64,000 nt of DNA from CAWDDG01 sp963801065 (GTDB taxonomy: Bacteria > Actinomycetota > Actinomycetes > Jiangellales > Jiangellaceae), in the NCBI GenBank assembly GCA_963801065.1, contig CAWDDG010000002.1:133563-197562 (forward strand), read 5' to 3'. The position numbers were made by a program, and so were the translations under genes. Positions 49,097 to 58,581 of this stretch are shown piece after piece (within the stretch, counting starts at the first letter, position 1; every line of letters starts with the position of its first letter). The notes beneath the pieces are model-generated. The model saw only the letters and a list, made by a program, of their open reading frames with translations, searched no databases and was not told where the DNA came from.

Positions 49097-49175
49097 GTCA
49101 GTCCTCCCACGTCGTCTCGTCATGACGACGTACGGGAGGCGCGAAAGGGGACGCGTCTTCGGCTGCGAAGTAGAG

Positions 49176-50351
49176 CTAGTCGCTGAGCTCCGCGACGCGC
49201 CGTCGCAGGAAGCGGCGCTCCGGCTCGGCGTGCGCGAGATCGAGGGCCCGTTCGTACGCCGCGCGCGCCTCGTCCCGACGACCCAGGCGGCGGAGCAGGT
49301 CGGCTCGCGTCGAGTGGAAGTACTGGTACCCGCCGAGATCGAGCTGTTCCACGAGGTCGAGCCCCTCCGCCGGGCCGTCTGCCTCGGCGACCGCGATCGC
49401 GCGATTGAGCTCGACGACCGCAGAGTCGGTCAGCTGGATGAGCTCTCCGTACAGCGCCGCGATCTGAGGCCAGTCCCGCGGCTCCTCGGTGTGCACCAAC
49501 GCGATCGACGCCTGGATGACGTACGGGCCGCGGCCGCGTAGCGCGAAGGCCCGGTTGAGCGCCGCACGCCCGCGCGCGATCTGCGCATCGTCCCAGCGCG
49601 AGCGGTCCTGGTCGGCGAGCAGGACGAGCTCCCCGCCCTCGAACCGCGCGTCGCGGCGGGCGTCGTCGAGCAGCATCAACGCATAGAGGCCGTGCACTTC
49701 CGGCTCGTCCGGCATCAGGTCCACGAGCGAGTTCCCCAGCCAGAGCGCCTCCGCAGCCAGCTCGGAGCGGCCGCCGTAGCCCTCGTTGAAGATCAGGTAG
49801 ACCACCGCGAGCACAGCCGCCAACCGGTCGGGAAGCACCTCGTCGGGCGGAACGCTGAACGGAATGCCCGCATCCCTGATCTTGCGCTTCGCGCGCGACA
49901 GTCGGCGCTTCATCGTCGGCGCCGGAACCAGGAACGCGCGGGCAATCTCCTCGGTGCTCAGGCCGCCGAGCGCGCGCAGGGTGAGGGCAACCTGTGCGTC
50001 GAGCTGGAGCGCCGGATGGCAGCAGGTAAAGATCAGTTCCAGCCGTTCGTCGACGAACGGCGTCTCCTCCATCTGGTCCTCCACCGCCTCGACGGCAAGC
50101 AGACGCGTCTTCGCGACCAGCGTGCGGTCACGTCGGATGCGGTCGATCGCACGGTTACGCGCCGTGGTCACCAGCCAGGCCCGCGGATTGGCCGGGTTGC
50201 CGTCGCGGGGCCAACGCTCGGCGGCGGCGGTGAAGGCATCCTGAGCGGCCTCCTCGGCGAGATCGAAGTCGCCGAAGATGCCGACCAAGGCTGCGAGCAC
50301 TCGCCCCCACTCGTCGCGGAAGACCTGCTCGATTGGTGTCCTATCGCTCAA
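49176..50351 (-). CDS. ECF42-type RNA polymerase sigma factor with DUF6596/TPR tail
   Basis: 391 residues. The N-terminal sigma regions 2 and 4 (DEWGRVLAALVGIFGDFDLAEE, NPRAWLVTTARNRAIDRIRR, and ALRALGGLSTEEIARAFLVP with APTMKRRLSRAKRKI) are followed by a long C-terminal helical repeat domain. That domain (YLIFNEGYGGRSELAAEALWLG and DEARAAYERALDLAHAEPER) is typical of ECF42. It begins with TTG at 50351, overlapping the YciI gene by 11 bp. ECF42 factors are characteristically encoded with DGPF/YciI proteins, as here; the tail is thought to control activity. Confidence 0.92.
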   Translation of the reverse strand: MSDRTPIEQVFRDEWGRVLAALVGIFGDFDLAEEAAQDAFTAAAERWPRDGNPANPRAWLVTTARNRAIDRIRRDRTLVAKTRLLAVEAVEDQMEETPFVDERLELIFTCCHPALQLDAQVALTLRALGGLSTEEIARAFLVPAPTMKRRLSRAKRKIRDAGIPFSVPPDEVLPDRLAAVLAVVYLIFNEGYGGRSELAAEALWLGNSLVDLMPDEPEVHGLYALMLLDDARRDARFEGGELVLLADQDRSRWDDAQIARGRAALNRAFALRGRGPYVIQASIALVHTEEPRDWPQIAALYGELIQLTDSAVVELNRAIAVAEADGPAEGLDLVEQLDLGGYQYFHSTRADLLRRLGRRDEARAAYERALDLAHAEPERRFLRRRVAELSD

Positions 50352-50688
50352 CGATCGGGCGCACCTCGATCGCGCCGCCCATCCGGGCGGCCGGGATCCG
50401 GGCAGCCAGCGCGATTGCCGCGTCGAGATCGGCCGCCTCGTAGACGTAGTAGCCGCCCAAGGCTTCCTTCGCCTCGATGAACGGTCCGTCCGTGGTCAGC
50501 GTCCGTCCGTCTTCTACGCGCACGGTGGTGGCTGTGTCAGCCGGGCGCAGCTGCTCTCCTCCCAGGACGCCGGGCGACTCAGTGATGGCGAGGTACTCCG
50601 CGGATATCTGCTTCTGCTCCGCTTCGCCGAGGCTGTTGAGACGTGCCCAGACCTCGCCGCCGGAGTGGATCAGCAGCAGGTACTTCAT
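50341..50688 (-). CDS. YciI/DGPF domain protein, partner of ECF42 sigma
   Basis: 115 residues. KYLLLIHSGGEVWARLNSLG starts the ferredoxin-like YciI fold, and the DGPFIEAKEALGGYYVYEA segment near residue 69 is the DGPF signature. GAIEVRPIVER ends the protein. ATG 50688 has GAGGAGG 6-7 nt upstream. It overlaps the sigma gene start, so both are co-translated. DGPF proteins are the expected regulon or partner genes of ECF42, with no proven catalytic role. Confidence 0.93.
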   Translation of the reverse strand: MKYLLLIHSGGEVWARLNSLGEAEQKQISAEYLAITESPGVLGGEQLRPADTATTVRVEDGRTLTTDGPFIEAKEALGGYYVYEAADLDAAIALAARIPAARMGGAIEVRPIVER

Positions 50689-50824
50689 GTCCGTCCTCCT
50701 CGAATCGAGACTGTCGCCTCTACGACGAACGGGCAAGTCGAAAGGGGACGGGCTCGCGAGAGCGGCGCTGGAGGCGCGCCCACGTCGAGTTGTCACAGGT
50801 GCATCCACCGTGAGCCGTTCATCC

Positions 50825-51160
50825 TCACGCCGCCAATCGTTCCGATCGCATGCCGTCGACTGTCAGCGTGACGTCGACGTTGCCGCGCGTGGCGTTCGAG
50901 TAGGGGCAACGCTCGTGCGCACGAGCCATGAGCTCCACGGCCTCGGTGCGCGACAGGTGCGGCGCGTGCAGGTCGAGGGCGACCGTCAGGCCGAAGCCTC
51001 CGTGTCCGGTCGGGCCGATTCCGACGCGCGCCGTGATGTTCGAGTCCGATGCATCGAGCTTCCGACCCTGCGCCACGGACAGGAGCGCTGACTGGAAGCA
51101 CGCGGCATAGCCGACGGCGAACAGCTGCTCCGGGTTCGTGCCGGTGCCGCCGCGTCCGGC
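50825..51160 (-). pseudogene. ohr: 5'-truncated organic hydroperoxide resistance (Ohr/OsmC) gene
   Basis: Only the C-terminal two thirds of Ohr are present: GTNPEQLFAVGYAACFQSALL, VGIGPTGHGGFGLTVALDLH and AHERCPYSNATRGNVDVTL. Both catalytic cysteines (YAACF and ERCPYS) are kept. The first 45 or so residues are missing: sequence upstream of GRGGTGTNPEQ does not resemble Ohr and no start codon is near. The break lies 50 bp from the end of the pirin gene, suggesting a deletion or insertion joint there. Probably inactive unless an unusual start is used. Confidence 0.75.
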
Positions 51161-51210
51161 CCTAGGACCATTACCGCATCGGTGAATTCGGCTAAGAGCT
51201 AGATAGCGGG

Positions 51211-52029
51211 CTAATCCACAAACGGCCCGTTGAACACGGGGACTTCCCCGTACGGCTGCCCCGTCATGAGCAAGAACCGGGTGCCGGGGGCGGCGTCGGT
51301 AACCGCGAAATCGTCTCCGGGACCTAGCAAGACGAGCTGAGGAGGCCTCGCCGGGCGCAGGTTGGCCCCGAACGCGGCCTCGCCGTCGAGCACGTACGCG
51401 AAGCCCTGGAACCCGGGCGGCACGGAAGTCGTGACCTGCCCGCCTGTGGGCAGTTCGACGTCGAGGATGAGCGCGGGCGTACCCAGACGCACAGGAGAGC
51501 CCTCGCCGACCAGCACTCGAACGATGGCGTCGCCCTCCTGCCGCACCAGGATCTGCTCCGGCCGCACCACCTGCGCGCTCGGCTCGAGCTGCTTGTCCTT
51601 GCGGGCCAGGTTCACCCAGAACAGCACGCCGCGAAACTCGGTGTCGACCAAACCCTCCTCGACCTCGTCCGCTCCCACCGCTTCGGCGTGCCACACGCCC
51701 CGCCCGGCCCTGAGCGCGAGGAGCGAGCCCTCGCCCAGCTGCGCACGTTCCATCGATCCGCCTGGTCCTGTGCTGTGGCCGGTGCTGATCGAGCCCTCCA
51801 GCACGTACCAAAGGTTGTCAAAGCCTCGGTGCGGATGCTTGGTGTCCTTGGCCGACATCTCGGAAGGGCGGAACCGGCCTTCATGCACGAGGATGAAGGG
51901 GTCGACCTGTTCGTAGGCTGCTCCACGGGAAGGCAGCGCCTCCAGGATTGGCGTCCCCATGACCCGGATCCTCGCTGCGTCCTCCACGAGGGTGGCGTCC
52001 CGCGCCCGTTGCTCAACCTGCTGATCCAT
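51211..52029 (-). CDS. Pirin family protein
   Basis: 272 residues of bicupin pirin. PHRGFDNLWYVLEGSISTGH holds the N-terminal metal-binding histidines near residue 66, VWHAEAVG and LFWVNLARKDKQLEPSAQVV follow, and a C-terminal cupin ends GEVPVFNGPFVD. Bacterial pirins bind iron and some act as quercetinases; the role here is unknown. Start ATG 52029 with GAGG upstream (also 52038, 52071 in frame). Divergent from the TetR gene, which may control it. Confidence 0.9.
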   Translation of the reverse strand: MDQQVEQRARDATLVEDAARIRVMGTPILEALPSRGAAYEQVDPFILVHEGRFRPSEMSAKDTKHPHRGFDNLWYVLEGSISTGHSTGPGGSMERAQLGEGSLLALRAGRGVWHAEAVGADEVEEGLVDTEFRGVLFWVNLARKDKQLEPSAQVVRPEQILVRQEGDAIVRVLVGEGSPVRLGTPALILDVELPTGGQVTTSVPPGFQGFAYVLDGEAAFGANLRPARPPQLVLLGPGDDFAVTDAAPGTRFLLMTGQPYGEVPVFNGPFVD

Positions 52030-52082
52030 CGTCCTCATCTCCCATTCCCCTTGCCTGACAGCATCGATCATCGCACAAGGCG

Positions 52083-52111
52083 GAGGCAGCCCTCCGTATT
52101 CCCGCTACACT
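52083..52111 (+). promoter_or_regulatory. Leaderless TetR promoter with possible operator
   Basis: TACACT (52106-52111) matches TANNNT and ends 6 nt before the ATG at 52118. Just upstream the palindrome GGAGG-CAGC-CCTCC (52083-52096) lies where a repressor could block both the TetR and divergent pirin promoters. The site assignment is inference. Confidence 0.45.
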
Positions 52112-52117
52112 GACGTC

Positions 52118-52810
52118 ATGACGACCGCAGACCGCCCCACCGACCTCGCACGACCCGCCAGGCCGCTGCGTCGCGACGCCCAGCGCAACCGCGACGCCAT
52201 CCTCGCCGCCGCCCGGCAGGTGTTCTGCGACCACGGCCTCGAGGCGCCGCTGGAGGAGATCGCTCGCCAAGCCGGGGTCGGCATCGGCACCCTCTACCGT
52301 CGCTTCCCCAGCCGCGTGGAGCTGCTGGATGCGGTGTTGGCCGACACCGTCCAAGCGCACGTCGATGCGGCAGAGCAGGCCCTGGCCATGGACGACCCTT
52401 GGGACGGGTTCACCTATTACCTGGAAGACACCTGCCGGCTGCAGGCCGACGACCGCGGCCTCAACGACGCCATGAGCATGCGGTTCCCGCGCGCCGCCAC
52501 CGTCGAGGCCGTCAAGACCCGCCTGTTCGACCTGGTCGCCCAGGTGGTCGACCGCGCCCAGCAGAGCGGGCAGCTCCGGGCCGACCTCACCCTCGAAGAC
52601 CTTGCCTTTGTGACCTGGGCCAACACCCGCGTCCTGCAGGCCGGCCGCGCCGCCGGCGCCCCCGACGCATGGCGACGGCACCTCGCCTTCCTGCTGGACG
52701 GCTTCCGCGCCGATCGCGCCCATCCGCTGCCCCAGCCGCCGCTGTCACCCCTGCAGGTCCACCGCGCCATGCTCACCCTCGGCCGCCGTTCTGCCGGCGA
52801 CGCCCACTAG
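52118..52810 (+). CDS. TetR/AcrR family transcriptional regulator
   Basis: 230 residues. The N-terminal HTH (RRDAQRNRDAILAAARQVF, EEIARQAGVGIGTLYRRFPSRVELL) is typical of TetR. The ligand-binding region (residues 75-215) is of the SbtR/multidrug type. It is probably translated from a leaderless mRNA. Divergent from the pirin gene across an 88-bp gap, so pirin is a likely target. Codon use is typical of the host. Confidence 0.93.
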   Translation: MTTADRPTDLARPARPLRRDAQRNRDAILAAARQVFCDHGLEAPLEEIARQAGVGIGTLYRRFPSRVELLDAVLADTVQAHVDAAEQALAMDDPWDGFTYYLEDTCRLQADDRGLNDAMSMRFPRAATVEAVKTRLFDLVAQVVDRAQQSGQLRADLTLEDLAFVTWANTRVLQAGRAAGAPDAWRRHLAFLLDGFRADRAHPLPQPPLSPLQVHRAMLTLGRRSAGDAH

Positions 52811-53007
52811 CATCCGGTCACAGCCAGCAACTTTCCGCCACGCAGGCTGCTGGGACCCTCGTCGTCCGGTGGCCGGGTGATCATCATAACTCAGAGGCTG
52901 CCCATGGGTAGATCGAGGATAAGTCCCCTTCGAATGATGTGGGCGCGTCCACTTTTCCTTCCTTCATTACCTTCAGAGCGCCACCCTTTTCCTATCTTCA
53001 AGACTCC

Positions 53008-53706
53008 CTACGGGGCTTTCGGCAGACTGTAGACCTTCCATCCCAGGACGAGATGGAAGACGATGAGTGATAGAACCACGACAAAGGCGATAGGAGACTG
53101 AGGATCGACCAGAAGGGTAGATGCGGCTACGACCCCAACCACTCCGAGCACCACGCTCACCCTGCCAATGCGCTTGCCAAAGGCCGGGGCCCCGAGCATG
53201 GCCACCCCGAGGGCAATGAGACCTATCGGCAGGAGGAGGAGCCCTACGACGAACAACGCATCGAATATGCCCTGGGTCGCCTGCCACAAGAGGACGAGTG
53301 TCGCCTGATCCTCGAGGGTCGCCTCAGGAGCATGATAGAGGTCGGAGATCGGGGCGGTAGCGACATGCGGGAGAGCTCCGGCCGCGAGCACCCCGAGACC
53401 CAGAATGCCCAGGACGCTCCCGAAGAGAGCGGGCGCGAGGCTGGTCCCCCGGAGAGCACGATACAAGGCGAGGAAGTGGGTGACCCACAAGATGACGACG
53501 ACCAGGTAAAGGCTATTCTCTACCGTGCGCGCTGCTCTTATGTCGGGGAACCTCATAACCTCGCCCTCGGGTTTGGGAGGGTCCAGTCCGACGAACGCGA
53601 TTACTATAACGAAGACGAGAATGAAGAGGATGCCACCCAGGATACCGGCTAGCCCACCCCATCGCAGAACGCCATTCTCCTCCTCCATCTTCTGTAGATC
53701 ATTCAT
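53008..53706 (-). CDS. Multi-pass membrane protein, DUF4386-like, lower GC
   Basis: 232 residues starting MNDLQKMEEENG with about seven hydrophobic segments (LAGILGGILFILVFVIVIAFVG, LYLVVVILWVTHFLALYRAL, FGSVLGILGLGVLAAGALPH, DALFVVGLLLLPIGLIALGV). The layout resembles DUF4386-type membrane proteins, which have no known function. The AAGGAGA ribosome-binding site and the visibly lower GC and different codon use of 52.85-53.9 kb differ from the neighbours, suggesting acquisition from another genome. It is flanked by gene-poor DNA. Confidence 0.65.
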   Translation of the reverse strand: MNDLQKMEEENGVLRWGGLAGILGGILFILVFVIVIAFVGLDPPKPEGEVMRFPDIRAARTVENSLYLVVVILWVTHFLALYRALRGTSLAPALFGSVLGILGLGVLAAGALPHVATAPISDLYHAPEATLEDQATLVLLWQATQGIFDALFVVGLLLLPIGLIALGVAMLGAPAFGKRIGRVSVVLGVVGVVAASTLLVDPQSPIAFVVVLSLIVFHLVLGWKVYSLPKAP

Positions 53707-54084
53707 CTTTTCTCCTTTTGAAGAATATTCGGAGCAGCATAACACACGTGTGAGCGATCAGAGAGCTAACAGAGCCGTACGGAATAGCGATTCGGAGACG
53801 TACGGGCTCGGCGTCCTGACGCCGGCCGATTGCTCACCGGCGCGTCCCGGCTTGCATCGAGGTCAGTGTCGACGAGGAGCACACCCTCACAAGCCCATGG
53901 CTGGAGATCCGCGAAGCCGACTCACATGCGTAATACCCCGCCGGCGCGGCTCGACCCGGGTGAACCGGTGCCCGATCCGGGTGATCAGCTCCTCGGGGGT
54001 GAACGTAACATAAGTCGGAGTAGTCACCCGTCGTGAGTAGACCATCGAAACAACTCTCGCTTTGAAACCCAAACGCCAGCGAGT

Positions 54085-54201
54085 TACCGCGAGCAGCCCG
54101 TCGAGAAGCAGTTCTGCGGCGACCAGCTGGGCGAGTTGGACAACCCGTTCGACAACCGGTGGATCGTCGCCGCCCACGTCGAAGTCGTCTCACCCGAGTA
54201 G
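54085..54201 (+). pseudogene. C-terminal remnant of a VOC/glyoxalase family protein
   Basis: 38 codons encoding YREQPVEKQFCGDQLGELDN followed by PFDNRWIVAAHVEVVSPE and TAG. The pattern (EPVEdQFYGDRxGxxxDPFGHRWxIATHxEDVS) is that of the last part of PhnB-like vicinal-oxygen-chelate proteins, but no upstream part exists. A small decayed fragment next to the low-GC insertion. The rest of 53746-54419 shows no other gene. Confidence 0.6.
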
Positions 54202-54419
54202 ATGGCACGCGCGTCGCCCGGCCGAGATGATCGGCGGCCAGGGATAGCCCATCGGCGGCTCCGCGCCTCGCGGCTGGCACTGCGCCGCTCGCGCCCTCCA
54301 CAATCATGACGGGGCGCACTCATCTTCGCGCATGCATCGAGGCAATGGGGGTCGACAGCGGGCTCTCGAGGCGGTCCAGCGCGACCCTACTTTGGGTCGG
54401 CTGTCGGCTTCTCGCGCTC

Positions 54420-57400
54420 CTAGGGAGATCCCAACAGGTACGCCATGATGCGGCCGACGAAGTCGGCCTGCTCGGCCGGTGTGGCGAGTTGTTCGATGCC
54501 GTAGCCGAGCAGCACCGAATCGCCGGTCGTGACCGATGCCGCCACCTCGACCAGTACCGTGGAGCGGACGAAGTCGCCCTGGTTGCCCGGGCTGCCGGTC
54601 GGCGCACCCTGGATGGTCCACAGGCTTGGCTCGGTCTCGAAACCGTCGGCGTCGAGCACGCTGCCGCCCGCGGTCACGCGGGTGTCGTCGATGAACGTGC
54701 CGATGCCCCCGCTGGCCGGGTCGGTCACGTAGCTGATCGACACGTCCACCGATCCGCCGGCGTAGGCCGACAGGTCGAACGCCACCTGCTGCCAGCCGCC
54801 GGAGTCGCCGGTCATGCGGTTCCACGACCCCGTGGTGCCCGTGGTTGCGCACGGGTTGCCCGGTGTCAGGTAGTTGAGCAGGAACGGGTGCATGTCGAGC
54901 AGGAACCCTGCCTCGCACTCGGTCGGCGGCACGGTGTCGCTGAGCCCACCGGCCTCGGGCAGCGTCGTCCACTGCTGGGTTCCCGAGGGCGCCGCCTCGA
55001 CGATCACGTTGTCGTAGCCGAGCTCGGTGCTGAACGAGAGGGCGAACTCGAGCGCCGGGGTCTGGGCCGCCGACACCGACGACAGGTTGACGGTGCGGGT
55101 GAGCCGCATGTAGGAGCCGTCGGCGTGCACACCGCCGACGTAGAACTCACCCTCGACGGGTCCGAAGGGGTTGACCCCGCCGGCCCCGAGGTAGGTGCTC
55201 GACGCCTCGCCGGCGAACAGTGGGAACTGGTCGGGCGGGAGGATGTCGCTCGTCAGGGTGAAGGCACCCGCCTCGTCGAGCGGGTTGTCGGCGACCGCCG
55301 GCCCGCCGAAGTTGGCCGTGGCGCCCTCGAGCGGGTTGCCCGTCCCTTCCACGCCAACCGGGTTTCCGAACGTCGTGCGGGCGAACGCTCCCAGGTAGTA
55401 CTGCGAGAAGTCGTCGGCGAGCAGCAAGCAGTCGCTGAAGAAGTCCTCGCTGACGACGCAGTCCTCCTCGGGCGCGCCGTCGAGCCCGTAGTAGATGCCG
55501 CCGATCGACCCGCCGAGCAACCCGAAGTACTGGGCCGTCTCGCCGGTGTGCAGCAGCTTGCCGCCCTCGTTGAGGTAGTCGCGCACGGCGAGGGTCAGGA
55601 ACTGTTGGCGCTCCGCGACGGCCAGGTCAGGGAGCGGGCCGAAGAGGAACGTGTCGGTGAGCTCGTCCTCGGGATCCTGTGTCAGCCGGTTGTCGCCCAG
55701 CTCCCAGACGACGGCATCGAAGTGGCCGAGCACGCCGAGGTGATGGGGCACGCCCTGGGTGTCGACGTCCCAGGTCTGGTGGCTCACGCCGTTGGCGTCG
55801 AGTGCCGCGGCGTATTCGTCGACGTACTTGGCAGTGGTGCCCGGTGGGTACACGGGGTTCACGCCCGTCGTGTCCTCGTTGGCGATGATCAGCACGTCGC
55901 CACCGTCAGAGGCCGCCGTGTACGTGAAGTGGTCACTCTGGATCGGTCCCTGGCGAGGCTTCACACCGCTGAACCACACCTCGACGGAGTCGCCGGGATC
56001 CGCACCCTCGACCACGCCGCGGTACTCGGCGTAATAGACGTCGGACTCACCGCCGAAGCGTTCGCCGCCGTCCCATTCCGACACCCGCACGGACTGGGCG
56101 CTGCCACCATTGATCGAGTAGTTGAGCCGAAGGTCGCGCAGCGAACGGCGCGCCGTGACGGCGACCGGCTGCGGGTCCCCGTACGACACGTCGAAGCTGT
56201 CGACGACGAAGTCGGTGGTCTCGATGCCGACGACCGACACCGGATCGTCGGGGTCGAGCGCCGACTGGGCGGTGGCGATGGCGAACGGGATGTTCTTCTC
56301 GAACTCCGCCTGGATCAACTCCTCGTCGTCGGGGAAGTGGAAGACGCTGCCGCAGTCGGCGGGGTCCCACTCGTCGTCGGGGTCGGCCTCGCTGACGGTC
56401 TCGCAGGTCGACATCTCCGGCGTGAACGCCAGCGTGCCGTAGGTGCTGTGGGCGTGCTCGGTCGTCTCGCCGTTCGTGGTGTACAACTCGGCCGAGATGT
56501 CGGGGTCATAGCCGGCCACGGCGGGGTTGGCGTCGTCGCCCGCCATCGCTTCGTAGATCACGTCGTCGGGCGTCGGCGTCGACACCTGCCAACCGGTGCC
56601 CGTAGAGCAGCAGCTCGGCGGCGGAGTGGTAGTTGATCATGAACTCGAAACCGATGCGCCGCATGAGCCCGTCGAGAGCCTGGGTCTCCGGCTCGGACGC
56701 CGGGGCCGTGCCGCGGTAGGTCTCGTTGCCGAACACGGGCGACGATCCCTCGTTGTCGTAGCCCCACTTGGTCGGGTAGTTGCGGTTGGGGTCGACGCCG
56801 TCGACCGGGGTGATCACGCCGTCGCCGTCGTTGTCGTGCAGGTTCTTGCGCCACAGGCGCTGGTCGGGCTCGAAGGTCCAGTCGTAGCCGTCGGGGTTGG
56901 CGACCGGAACGAACCACAGCTCGGTCTCGTTGACGAGCTCGGTCAGGGCGGGATCGCTACCGTAGCCGTCGAGCACGTGGTGCATCAGGCGGCGGATCAT
57001 CTCGGGGGTGATCCACTCCCGGGCGTGCTGCGCGCCGAGAACAGGGTCGCCGGGCGGCGCCCGTCCTTGGTCTGCGTGGCTCTATTGGTGACCTTGAGCG
57101 CGAGGATGTCCTTCCCCTGCACGCTCTGGCCGATGGTGACGAGCTTGGTGATCGCTGGGTTGTCGGCTGCGGCCTGCTCGATCTCGTCCTTGATGCCGCC
57201 CGGCTCGCTGTAGGTGCGATAGACGGTGTAGCCCTCGGCGGCCTGCAGGGTGGAAAGCTCAGCGGCGGTCTGGCCGTCGATCTCCTTGGGGGCGAGCTCG
57301 ACGCCCTCCTCGGCGAGCGCCTCGGCCTGCTCGCCGCTCAGTACGACCTCCACGTCGACCTCGGCACCCCTGGTCGGTTGGGCGGCGATCTCGTGGGGGT

Positions 57401-57590
57401 CGATCCCGGATGCGCGCAGCTCGGCGAGCTGGCGGAGATCGAGCTTGCCGACGTACACGTCCAAGCGATCGTTGCCGGCGGCCGATTGGTTCGGGGCCGC
57501 CGAGGCGCCGGCGCTGCCTAGAGCACCGAGCCCGCTCGGCAACACGACGACGGCAAGGACTGCGACGAACGTGCGCTGCACGCGATTCAT
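54420..57590 (-). CDS. Secreted M14 zinc carboxypeptidase with C-terminal adhesion-like domains, two frameshifts
   Basis: About 1055 residues. A signal peptide (VQRTFVAVLAVVVLPSGLGA) and a propeptide-like region lead to the M14 peptidase. The zinc motif GAQHAREWITPEM (HxxE), VPVANPDGYDW, DPNRNYPTKWGYDNEG and NYHSAAELLLYG follow. A long C-terminal half contains ThuA/Ig-like and MAM-like modules (GGDVLIIANEDTTG, GSWNRMTGDSGGWQQVAFDL, VSISYVTDPASGGIGTFIDD). Frame breaks lie near 57045 (before QHARE) and 56597 (GGG run at LLYG|T). Each is restored by one base, so sequence error is likely. It probably degrades extracellular protein. Confidence 0.82.
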
Positions 57591-57960
57591 GAGAGCCCCC
57601 GGTCAATTCACCTGCCCGATCCGGCCGACACTGCCCCTCGTCGCGAAGTGTGTCAACCGTCGCACCGGATGGTTGAGCAGGTTGACCTGCGCCTCTACGA
57701 GGCTCAGCGGCCGCTGATGGGACAGATGTGTACGTGGCAGGGCCGCCGCCCGTGGGAGCGACTCTGCGATCGCAGAGAGTGGCCTGGGCGGCGCCGGCCG
57801 TACGCGTTGCCGGAGGATCTGGTGGTCGGACTGTGGGGGCGGCGGCGTCGCCGCGCTCGTTCTACGACGAACGGCGCCCAGGTGGACGCAGCCCACGAGA
57901 TTGGTACCTCGGCGGGCCTGCTGCTACGACCTTGCGGGCCGGCGTTCTGGTAAGACCGCC
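57591..57960. other. 370-bp region without a recognisable gene
   Basis: Between the M14 gene start and the HTH pseudogene. Open frames on the plus strand (57648-57953) show no family features. Presumed gene debris; GC content is high. Confidence 0.4.
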
Positions 57961-58234
57961 ATGGTTGACCTAAGGGGACGTTAGTCGAACCCTGAGGTCC
58001 TCGAGATGGTGGCGCTGGCTGCCCAAGCGGTCGCCGGGATCAAGTGCACCGTTCAGGCGGTATCCCCTCTCCCGCCCACGCGGCGCTGGCGGCTCGTCGA
58101 TCGCCTCGGTGGTCAGATCATCGGCGAACTTGTAGTAGGCGGGCGTGCAGGAGCAACGAAGAAATCCTGGCTGAGCGTTACAGCATCGTCTGTCCAGTGT
58201 GAAGCGGATCTTGAGGCGTGAGCGAGGTAACTAG
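57961..58234 (+). pseudogene. Decayed copy of small HTH gene (paralogue of 60966)
   Basis: Reads MVDLRGR, then an in-frame TAG, SNPEVLEMVALAAQAVAGIK, RRWRLVDRLGGQIIGELVVG, and in shifted frames LAERYSI and SVKRILRRERGN. It aligns along its length with the intact gene at 60966 (LRGRLSNPEAVETVALATQA, RRWRLVDRLGEQIISDLL, LAERYGISLSSVKRL). A stop codon and at least two shifts make it inactive. These HTH ends resemble the recombinase-type helix-turn-helix. Confidence 0.7.
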
Positions 58235-58252
58235 CTCTGACACCGGCGTCGG

Positions 58253-58465
58253 GTGACTGTCTCGTACGCGCCGACGATCGACGGAGTCAACATCGCGTGC
58301 CAGCGGCTGGGAGATGGTTTGGACGCCAAACGAATGTCCGACGACGACTCTCGTTGGTGGGTACGCCGACCCGGGCCGATCCCGAGGTGGGCGACGTCGA
58401 TGCCCACATGCTGGACGCGGGTCAGCCACGTCGGGTCGCACGGCAAGCAGCGATGGGCTCGGTGA
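58253..58465 (+). pseudogene. Possible alpha/beta hydrolase N-terminal remnant
   Basis: VSYAPTIDGVNIACQRLGDG at the start resembles the N-terminus of alpha/beta hydrolase-type proteins that often precede cyclase domains. The frame then loses similarity. No intact gene is seen in 58235-58581. Weak assignment based on one segment. Confidence 0.3.
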
Positions 58466-58581
58466 ATGCTGGGACCTCGCTCTGCCAGGTGGCGAAGGCC
58501 ACTGTCACGTCCAGCGGGTTTGATGGATGGGTCGGCGCTCGGCGTCGAGTATCGGGCGCGATTCCCTCGGGGCAGAAGACC

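Noticed and set aside
54306..56636. 776-codon plus-strand open frame opposite the M14 peptidase
   Set aside because: Antisense shadow; the minus strand has signal peptide and zinc motifs.
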